This document shows, piece by piece, positions 21,463 to 27,890 of a stretch of 27,890 bases of DNA. The DNA is from a virus. The notes beneath the pieces are model-generated. The model had not been told where the DNA came from. It made no database searches and saw only the letters and a program-made list of their open reading frames with translations. The stretch spans positions 1 through 27,890 of the IMG/VR virus record IMGVR_UViG_3300031759_000121; one strand, 5' to 3'. Position numbers and translations under genes: made by a program. The stretch's first letter is position 1. Every line of letters starts with the position of its first letter.

Positions 21463-21761
21463 TGGCCACGTATAATCAATCTAGTCCCTATTTTTCAACA
21501 CAATATAGTCAATTCTTTTTAGATGTAATGGTCAATAGACCTATACCTAAATTGCCCGGAGATCAGCTGTTGACTCTAAATCAAACTTATCAGTATAGAC
21601 CTGATTTATTGGCTTATGATCTTTATCAAAATAGCTCACTGTGGTGGGTATTTTATCAACGTAATCCCAATACCCTTACCAGTCCGCCTTTTGATTTTAC
21701 TTCGGGCACACAAATTTATCTTCCAAACATTAATACTTTAAAATCAGCTTTGGGCATCTAA
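21462..21761 (+). CDS. 53: Baseplate wedge protein gp53-like
   Basis: This gene encodes 99 residues from the ATG that overlaps the previous stop codon (TAATG at 21460-21464), with AAAGGA upstream; a longer in-frame start inside the previous gene is not needed. The protein shows 'YFSTQYSQFFLDVMVNRPIPKLPGDQLLTLNQTYQYRPDLLAYDLYQNSSLWWVFYQRNPNTL', then 'FDFTSGTQIYLPNINTLKSALGI'. This 'YRPDLLAYDLYGNS.LWWVF..RN' and LysM-like 'G..IYLP....L' pattern is typical of gp53-type wedge proteins. In T4, gp53 completes the wedges before the baseplate forms. It is about half the length of T4 gp53 (196 residues), as in other marine phages. Confidence 0.8.
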   Translation: MATYNQSSPYFSTQYSQFFLDVMVNRPIPKLPGDQLLTLNQTYQYRPDLLAYDLYQNSSLWWVFYQRNPNTLTSPPFDFTSGTQIYLPNINTLKSALGI

Positions 21762-21762
21762 A

Positions 21763-23106
21763 ATGACACAAGACCAGCTTAATAGATATGCGGCTATAAC
21801 TAATCAAATAACACCGCTCACACAACAATATGCTCAAAGTCGGCAAAATCTTGCAGATGCTCAGGCCAGCGGTGATCCTGCTGCAATCGCGGCAGTACAA
21901 GAACAGCGAGCACAATTATTGTCACAAATATCAACGCTTGACCAACAGCAAACTGCTATCTTGAATGGAACAGACGGCACAAATGATCCTGTTGTAACAA
22001 CTTCAACTAGTCAAAGTACCAGTAGTCAACCTGCCACTGGTCCAATTGATAATGCTCAAAATATATCAGGCACGCCAGCAGTGGCTAATAGCCAACCAGG
22101 AGCTGCCGCTCCCAGCGACGATGCTGGCGTTATCACACGAAGTACTGTTAATCAGAATATCAATTCAGCTACCACACCCACAGGAACAATCAACCCTCAG
22201 CCAAATATTTTAGATTCATTTGACAGTTATACATATTCTTTGAGCTGGTATATGCTGACTCCTGCTCAATTCAGCTACGCCCTTAAAGTTCCCACTGCTC
22301 AGTGGAATCCTACACAATGGTCATTGTTGATTCAAAGCGGTGGTGCTGCTGTGAATAATACGCAATCTGCGCCAACTGTAACTGGAGCATATAATAATCC
22401 TGCTACAAATACTAAATCTACTGTATCTGGTAATAGAAACCCCTATTTTAATTTGGACTATTACTTAGATGATTTAGAAATTGAAACAGCTTTGGGTAAA
22501 AACGGTATGGTGGCAATTTCTTCTATGAAATTTAAAATTACTGAACCCACGGGTATAACTTTATTAAAAAATCTAAACAATGCTTACAGAGACCTTACTA
22601 AAAACCCTCAAGCTAATTTAATAGCCGCTCAATTTTGTATGGTGATTAATTTTTATGGGTATGACTCTCAGGGAAATCAAATTACTCATTCTCCGGTAAC
22701 AAAATATTATCCTCATATAGTGACAGGGTTAGAATTTAGAATGGCTGATAAGCAAATAGAATATTCAGTTACAGCAGCCTTTACTAGCACTTATTATGGT
22801 ACCTCTAGTTCAACTGCGTCAGTGCCAACTAATATTGAATTGACTGGGGTTACTGTAGATGATTTATTAAATGGATCTACTAATAACATTGCATCAGCAA
22901 ATTCATCCAGCGATGGAAGACCAACAACTTCTGCTCCAACATCTTCGTCTTCGGCTCCGCTGAGTAAAGCAGTACCCAATATTAATGGCTTAGTAAATAC
23001 AGGAACTAACATATTGAAAAATTATACTTCTAGTTCAGCAGAAATAGCTGCCGGGCAACAAGTAAACACAGATATTTCCAATAACGACGGATGGGGCCAA
23101 GGATAA
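21763..23106 (+). CDS. Virion structural protein, probably baseplate hub
   Basis: This 447-residue protein starts one base after the gp53 stop codon. Residues 1-70 are predicted coiled coil ('TPLTQQYAQSRQNLADAQASGDPAAIAAVQEQRAQLLSQISTLDQQQ'), followed by a disordered Ser/Thr/Gln-rich link. The central domain (about 145-365) reads 'LDSFDSYTYSLSWYML', 'WSLLIQSGGAA', 'YYLDDLEIETALGKNG', 'FKITEPTGITLLKNLNNAYRDL', 'MVINFYGYDSQG' and 'YSVTAAFTSTYYG'. The same order of motifs occurs, as I recall, in large virion structural proteins of cyanophages, placed between gp53 and gp5. With the next gene it could be a split version of one such long protein. Membership in the baseplate is inferred from position. 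Confidence 0.8.
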   Translation: MTQDQLNRYAAITNQITPLTQQYAQSRQNLADAQASGDPAAIAAVQEQRAQLLSQISTLDQQQTAILNGTDGTNDPVVTTSTSQSTSSQPATGPIDNAQNISGTPAVANSQPGAAAPSDDAGVITRSTVNQNINSATTPTGTINPQPNILDSFDSYTYSLSWYMLTPAQFSYALKVPTAQWNPTQWSLLIQSGGAAVNNTQSAPTVTGAYNNPATNTKSTVSGNRNPYFNLDYYLDDLEIETALGKNGMVAISSMKFKITEPTGITLLKNLNNAYRDLTKNPQANLIAAQFCMVINFYGYDSQGNQITHSPVTKYYPHIVTGLEFRMADKQIEYSVTAAFTSTYYGTSSSTASVPTNIELTGVTVDDLLNGSTNNIASANSSSDGRPTTSAPTSSSSAPLSKAVPNINGLVNTGTNILKNYTSSSAEIAAGQQVNTDISNNDGWGQG

Positions 23107-23107
23107 A

Positions 23108-24802
23108 ATGCCGGGTATAAGCAACTTAAATCCAATTACTACTTTTGGACAACAAGCAGGTGTTAGAGCTCCTAATATTTTACCCACCCCTGCCGCCGGA
23201 TCAGCAGCCACTTCGGCGTCAGCACCACCAAACGCTACTTCTGCGCCTAAAGGAAATTCAAAATATGTTTATACTGGATTATGTGCGGCGCTTAATCAGG
23301 CGGAACAAGAATTAGTTCAAAAGGGCACAGTTGAAATAGCCAATACTTTTGAAGTTCAATTTTCTCCACCATCTTTGGCACAGTCTAAAGTTAAAGTTCC
23401 TGGATCAACAGACTATTCCTCAACCCCCATGGAAAACTCCAGTAGTGCGTCGTTAAATCCGGCTAGCAATAGTATGAATACCACAGCTGATTCTAGAGCA
23501 GTATCGCAAGGTACGCAAGTGGTACAGGTTATTGAACTGGTAATGAGAAATAGTGACTTTATTACAAATCAACAAAATGCTATAGTCAATCAAGAATCAG
23601 GAAATTTAACGCCAAACGCAAAAGCAAACAGCTCAAAATCAGGCGACACACAATGGTTTAAAATCTCAGTTAATTCTTTGCCTATAGGTGACAAGATAGA
23701 CTCCAAAAGAAATACCTATGCTTACAGAACTATATACACAGTTACACCTTACGCTTTGACTGACGCCAATAGTCAATTTTTTCCTGTTCCTAAATTTCGA
23801 GGTGTGCATAAAGTTTATAATTATTGGTTCACTGGGCAAAATACTCAGGTATTACATTATGAACAAAATTTTACAGCATTATGGCATAATGTTTCTGTTG
23901 GTATAGCTCCAGAAACACAAACAGTATCAACACAGCCTGGATTATCACAACAACTTTTAGAATGGGTATATCCCACAATACCAATGACTGCGGCAGCCCA
24001 AAGTGATCAGGGTGGAAAAAAAGGATCACTGAATCCTGCGGCCAGTTTGGCTGATTTTTTATACAGCAGAGATGATCAAGCTAAAATAACTTTGAAAATT
24101 GTCGGCGATCCTGCGTGGATACTACAAGGCGAGGTAACTGGAATAACAGGTAGTACTTTTCAATTTGGGGGGTTTTATCCTGACGGAACAATTAACACCG
24201 ATGCACAAGACGGAGTCTTTGTTGTAAATTGGAATGCTCCTGAAGACTACGATCTCAGTACGGGATTGATGGATATAAATGCTACAGGTACAAACTATAA
24301 CAATAGCAAATTATCAACTACTTCTGCTACTCAAAGCGCCGCATATTCGGCTATTAACGTTAAGCATACTTTTAGACAAGGCATGTTTGAACAAGAATTA
24401 ACAGGAGTGCTGTTGACTAATTTAAGTCAACAGCAATTAGCATCCATCAACGGAACTGGCAGACCGCAATCAGTACAAACTAATATGTCAAATTCTCGGC
24501 AACCTAATTTAAAAGACGCTGTATCTAGTTTAGACTCTGGCGTTACATCTGCGCTGTCCACTATCAACACTATCGGAAGCAAATTAAAAACAGCTGGGTC
24601 AGCACTGCTTAATAATCTTCCTAGTCCATCTTATACCACACCTGTGTTGTTACCAGCTGATCCTGTGCCTGCCGCCCCGCCAAACGCTCCATCTAGTAAC
24701 GGACAATCAGTTGAAACACCAGCAACGGAAACAGGCACCAACAATGCGAGTTTTGCCCCCGCACAAACAATTGCCGCGCCCGATGATGCTGGCCCTGGGT
24801 GA
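23108..24802 (+). CDS. Virion structural protein, probably baseplate hub
   Basis: This 564-residue protein starts one base after the preceding stop codon, with AAGGA four bases before the ATG. After a disordered start, residues 50-290 carry a recognisable pattern: 'KYVYTGLCAALNQAEQELVQKGTVEIANTFEVQFSPPSLAQ', 'VVQVIELVMRNSDFITNQQNAI', 'WFKISVNSLPIGDKIDSKRNTYAYRTIYTVTPYAL' and 'KFRGVHKVYNYWFTGQNTQVLHYEQNFTALWHNV'. A later part has 'AKITLKIVGDPAWILQGE' and a beta-rich segment similar to hub domains, then a low-complexity tail. The 'HK.Y.YWFTG.NT.VL.YEQN' motif occurs in large baseplate-associated proteins of marine T4-like phages, to my recollection. It may work with the preceding protein and the gp5-like protein at the centre of the baseplate. 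Confidence 0.8.
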   Translation: MPGISNLNPITTFGQQAGVRAPNILPTPAAGSAATSASAPPNATSAPKGNSKYVYTGLCAALNQAEQELVQKGTVEIANTFEVQFSPPSLAQSKVKVPGSTDYSSTPMENSSSASLNPASNSMNTTADSRAVSQGTQVVQVIELVMRNSDFITNQQNAIVNQESGNLTPNAKANSSKSGDTQWFKISVNSLPIGDKIDSKRNTYAYRTIYTVTPYALTDANSQFFPVPKFRGVHKVYNYWFTGQNTQVLHYEQNFTALWHNVSVGIAPETQTVSTQPGLSQQLLEWVYPTIPMTAAAQSDQGGKKGSLNPAASLADFLYSRDDQAKITLKIVGDPAWILQGEVTGITGSTFQFGGFYPDGTINTDAQDGVFVVNWNAPEDYDLSTGLMDINATGTNYNNSKLSTTSATQSAAYSAINVKHTFRQGMFEQELTGVLLTNLSQQQLASINGTGRPQSVQTNMSNSRQPNLKDAVSSLDSGVTSALSTINTIGSKLKTAGSALLNNLPSPSYTTPVLLPADPVPAAPPNAPSSNGQSVETPATETGTNNASFAPAQTIAAPDDAGPG

Positions 24803-24826
24803 ATAAACTAACTAAAGGATATATTA

Positions 24827-26431
24827 ATGACAATCAATACCGAACGCACAACTGGTAGATCGCAAAATTACAAATTTGACCGCGGAGGAGTGCCTACAGA
24901 TTTTGGACCCTTCAGTGGCGAAGTCATGAATAACGTTGACGCCACAAGGTCAGGAAGACTACAGGTTTACATTGACCAATTTGGCACAGGCAACAAAAAT
25001 GATCAATCAAAATGGCGTACTGTCAGTTACTGCTCGCCGTTTGCCGGTGCTACTCCCAAGACCAGCACATCAACTGGTTCTGGTACGTATGGATCAAACA
25101 ATAATCAACAAAGTTATGGTATGTGGGCCACTGTGCCAGATGTTGGGGTCACAGTATTGTGCTTCTTTATAGGTGGTGATCCCAAGCAGGGTTACTATAC
25201 TGGTTTCCTTCCAGGACAGGGTATTAACCAGATGACGCCGGCAATAGGTGCTACTACTAACGCTGCCAAACAAAATGCCGATCAAAACTCTTATTTTGCA
25301 CAATCTACTCAGTTGCCCGCCACTGAAATAAACAATGCTTTGGAAAATACGCAGATTACCGAAAATCCACAATTTTTTAATCAACCTAAACCAGTACACA
25401 GTTACGTTGCCAGTGCTTTGTTTCAACAGGGCACAGTAAATGATCCTATACGCGGCACTATTACATCTTCGGCTCAACGTGAGAGTCCGTCTTCTGTAAC
25501 TGGGTTGAGTTCTCCTGGTCGTCCCATATACACCGGGGGCCTACAAGATGCCACCATCAAACAGCAGATATCCGCTGGCACAGTACAATCAACGCAAACT
25601 CAAGTGGCAGGACGTAGAGGAGGACACAGCATTGTGTTAGATGATGGAGATCTTTCGGGAAATAATCAGTTGATACGTATTCGTACATCATTGGGACATC
25701 AGATTACTATGAGTGATGATGGCAGAAGTATCTATATAGCTCACGCCAATGGTCAAGCTTGGGTAGAGTTTGGGCAAGAAGGCACACTGGATATTTACAC
25801 TACTAATAGCGTTAATGTTCGCACCGAAGGCACATTAAATCTTCATGCCGATCAAGATATCAATATTAATGCCGGGGGAAATTTAAACATGCTCAGCAAT
25901 CTTGCTACAACTTTACAGAGTAATCAGAATTTTGGTATAATATCTAAACAAGATCTCAATATGTATGGTCAAGCTATGATAGGTATTAATGCCGGGGGAA
26001 CATTGGGTTTAAAAAGCGGAAGTGGGGGCTGGACAGCCGACGGAGAATTGGCGTTTGACGGATCAACTATAGATCTTAATTCAGGAACAAGTTCTTCAGA
26101 AACTTCATTTATACAAACACCAAAAGGGTTGACTACATACACCATGCCCGATGCTTCATTTAATACATCTACAGGATGGCAAGTGGCCGCCACAAAATTA
26201 AACAGTGTAGTTACTAGAGCGCCAACTCACGAGCCTTGGCCTTATCACAATCAAGGAACTAAAGTAGACGTTAATCTCAGTGATGGCACAAATAGTACGC
26301 CACCCAGTGCTCCTGCTATTCCGCCAGGATTTGCCATTACACAGACGGGAAATTCAGTTACTTTGGCTGCTCAGGCATTGGCTACGGCTAAATCTGCGGT
26401 GGCATTTAATCAAGGTTCAACTACACAATAA
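24827..26431 (+). CDS. 5: Baseplate hub needle protein gp5-like, without lysozyme domain
   Basis: This 534-residue protein has an N-terminal OB-fold like gp5/VgrG (about 25-140: 'GPFSGEVMNNVDATRSGRLQVYIDQFG', 'MWATVPDVGVTVLCFFIGGDPKQGYYTGFLPG'). A linker (140-260) follows, then 'RRGGHSIVLDDGDLSGNNQLIRIRTSLGHQITMSDDGRSIYI' and a triple-stranded beta-helix (about 310-425) with short repeats such as 'INAGGNLNM' and 'INAGGTLGL'. Their DNA repeats (25865-25880 and 25985-26000) are exactly 120 bases apart. The conserved-looking 'THEPWPYHNQG' lies after the helix. T4 gp5 carries a lysozyme domain between OB-fold and needle; here no catalytic domain is present. AAAGGA seven bases before the ATG supports the start. 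Confidence 0.9.
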   Translation: MTINTERTTGRSQNYKFDRGGVPTDFGPFSGEVMNNVDATRSGRLQVYIDQFGTGNKNDQSKWRTVSYCSPFAGATPKTSTSTGSGTYGSNNNQQSYGMWATVPDVGVTVLCFFIGGDPKQGYYTGFLPGQGINQMTPAIGATTNAAKQNADQNSYFAQSTQLPATEINNALENTQITENPQFFNQPKPVHSYVASALFQQGTVNDPIRGTITSSAQRESPSSVTGLSSPGRPIYTGGLQDATIKQQISAGTVQSTQTQVAGRRGGHSIVLDDGDLSGNNQLIRIRTSLGHQITMSDDGRSIYIAHANGQAWVEFGQEGTLDIYTTNSVNVRTEGTLNLHADQDININAGGNLNMLSNLATTLQSNQNFGIISKQDLNMYGQAMIGINAGGTLGLKSGSGGWTADGELAFDGSTIDLNSGTSSSETSFIQTPKGLTTYTMPDASFNTSTGWQVAATKLNSVVTRAPTHEPWPYHNQGTKVDVNLSDGTNSTPPSAPAIPPGFAITQTGNSVTLAAQALATAKSAVAFNQGSTTQ

Positions 26432-27890
26432 TGGCTAATTTTAATTATACTTTGCCCTCGGGAGACGTATTTACATTGACAGCTCCAGAAGGCACTACAC
26501 AGATAGCAGCCGATAAAGTATTTTACGGTCAGGTGGCCGCAGGAAGTTTTGTAGGTTATAAAATAGGAGATAGTTTAACACATCCGGTTGAAACTTTTCA
26601 ACAATTTGGACTGACTAGACTACAACGAGGCACCGCAGGAGTAGATGATAAAACTTTATTGGCAGTTATTGCAAATTTGCCTATAGTAGCAAGCATACCT
26701 ACCACAGTATCAACCACTCCGGTTTCGGCCCCAATAAGTTCAGCAGATTATGCTCAGGTAATCAGCAATCCAACCCAAGGTATATTTGTACCTCCTCCTG
26801 CTCCTATAGGAATATTGACTTCTTCCCAAATACAAGGAACCATGGCACAAATTGCCAATGATGTTAACCAACCAGCTGACACTAGTAGTCAAGCCAAAGG
26901 AGTTGGAAAATATGGGTTTAATTCATCGCAATTAGAAAGAGCGGGATATATCAAACCAGGATACGCCGCAAGATATTGCCCAGTTAATTCTAATACCAAT
27001 GCTAATCCTGATAATTTTACAGCTTTTATGAATTCTCCCGCAGTATGGACCGGACTTAACGGAGTATACAGTGTAAACAATCTGTTGGCTAACGAAGGTC
27101 TTCAGAATCAAATACAGCAGGAATTAATGAAGGATAGTTATGATCAGCTGGTTAGCACTGGTACTATTATACCCCCAGTGGCATCTACTTCTACCCCCAG
27201 TATAGCCACTGGACAAGTGTTTACAAATGACGGACAATTAACTACTGTTTCTCCCTTGAGTTTGTTTACAGCTAACCCAACTAACTTGTCATCTAACAGT
27301 TTATTGAACCAAACTACAACAAAATTGGGAGATCCTGTGTGGCTTGACGGTATAAATTCGGCATTGTCTTCTTCGCCATTGGGCAAGATTCCCGCTGATA
27401 TATCAAATTTAGGACCCAACGCTCAGGCTTTGTATGCCCAGGGGTTAAATAGTCTAGCCACAGGTACAACTAATTTTTCCGCCGCAACAAGTCAATTATC
27501 AAGTGTGGGAGCTTCGCAATTATTGGGAAGTGCGGGAGATCAAATTTCTACTGTGTCTACTTCTGTGGCTCAAGCCACTAGTGTTTTATCCAATACAGTA
27601 TCAGGTGATGTGAGTTCATTGGTAAGTGTAGCCAGTAAATATGGAACGCAAGCTACTAATTTATGGGCTAGCTCTTCCAGTAGTTTATCATCTGGATTGA
27701 GCGGAACTTTATCTAGTGGTATTAGCAGCATTACTGGTGGCATAGGTTCAACTGTGTCTGATATCACAGGAAAAATTGGAACAATAGCAGGCAGTGTGTC
27801 TGGTAGTTTATCGGGCAGTTTATCTAACCTTACTCAAGGACTGTCATTAGATTCTATATCGGGTGGCATAAGTCAGCAGATGAATACACT
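26431..27890 (+). CDS. Large virion structural protein, 3' end outside the window
   Basis: This reading frame starts at the ATG overlapping the gp5 stop codon (TAATG at 26429-26433) and stays open for over 486 codons to the window edge. It begins MANFNYTLPSGDVFTLTAPE, continues 'FYGQVAAGSFVGYKIGDSL', and has 'KYGFNSSQLERAGYIKPG' at about residue 160, a motif of the 'YGF...LE.AGY.KPG' type seen in some phage tail proteins. From about residue 350 it becomes strongly Ser/Gly/Thr-rich, with repeated 'SSLSSGLSG' and 'GSVSGSLSGSLS' elements. This suggests an extended or fibrous part. It is probably a baseplate or tail protein, by operon position and composition; no enzymatic motif is seen. Confidence 0.8.
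   Translation, partial: MANFNYTLPSGDVFTLTAPEGTTQIAADKVFYGQVAAGSFVGYKIGDSLTHPVETFQQFGLTRLQRGTAGVDDKTLLAVIANLPIVASIPTTVSTTPVSAPISSADYAQVISNPTQGIFVPPPAPIGILTSSQIQGTMAQIANDVNQPADTSSQAKGVGKYGFNSSQLERAGYIKPGYAARYCPVNSNTNANPDNFTAFMNSPAVWTGLNGVYSVNNLLANEGLQNQIQQELMKDSYDQLVSTGTIIPPVASTSTPSIATGQVFTNDGQLTTVSPLSLFTANPTNLSSNSLLNQTTTKLGDPVWLDGINSALSSSPLGKIPADISNLGPNAQALYAQGLNSLATGTTNFSAATSQLSSVGASQLLGSAGDQISTVSTSVAQATSVLSNTVSGDVSSLVSVASKYGTQATNLWASSSSSLSSGLSGTLSSGISSITGGIGSTVSDITGKIGTIAGSVSGSLSGSLSNLTQGLSLDSISGGISQQMNT

Noticed and set aside
1-27890. CRISPR array, insertion sequence or prophage attachment site
   Set aside because: No regularly spaced direct repeats, transposase gene with terminal repeats, or integrase with a tRNA-type core was seen.

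Overview
This window is part of the genome of a T4-like contractile-tailed bacteriophage (myovirus) of the broad marine and freshwater (cyanophage- or pelagiphage-like) branch of the T4 superfamily. Its recognisable core genes are the major capsid protein (gp23), scaffold (gp22), prohead protease (gp21), portal (gp20), the Mre11/Rad50-type pair gp47/gp46, the late sigma factor gp55, and baseplate proteins of the gp26, gp51, gp53 and gp5 types. The DNA is AT-rich, genes are tightly packed and often overlap by ATGA or TAATG, and no tRNA gene or host gene was seen. The sequence alone does not identify the host.

Layout. Positions 1-13187 are read leftward. A tape-measure-like protein carrying a GH19-type muralytic domain leads into the head module: portal, a 2OG-Fe(II) oxygenase-like protein, two small conserved proteins, an acidic prohead-core-like protein, gp21, gp22 and gp23. 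A strong hairpin terminator follows gp23. Beyond it lie an HNH endonuclease of homing type, two hypothetical proteins and the start of a tail-fibre-like protein cut by the window edge. Positions 13214-14268 are read rightward (gp26, gp51). Positions 14269-14872 contain no convincing protein gene but are rich in potential RNA structure. Positions 14873-20086 are read leftward (gp55, gp47, gp46, GIY-YIG nuclease). Positions 20200-27890 are read rightward and encode tail-tube-junction and baseplate proteins, ending in a structural protein cut by the right edge.

How the parts fit together. gp55 is the sigma-like factor that would read late promoters, and candidate TAAATA-type late promoters precede several virion genes. 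gp46/gp47 supply recombination functions. gp20-gp23 with the acidic core-like protein build and mature the prohead. The rightward genes build the baseplate. The gp5-like needle protein lacks the lysozyme domain of T4 gp5, while the tape-measure-like protein has acquired a GH19 domain, so cell-wall cutting seems to have moved to another virion protein.

Most notable are: (1) two inteins with different endonuclease domains (HNH in the portal, LAGLIDADG in gp55), both lacking the usual penultimate histidine; (2) four different nuclease families of homing type in 20 kb; and (3) a roughly 470-nt structured region between gp51 and the GIY-YIG gene. That region has a UUCG and a GNRA tetraloop hairpin on the same strand, plus a cloverleaf-like four-way junction, and is a good candidate for an undescribed phage non-coding RNA.
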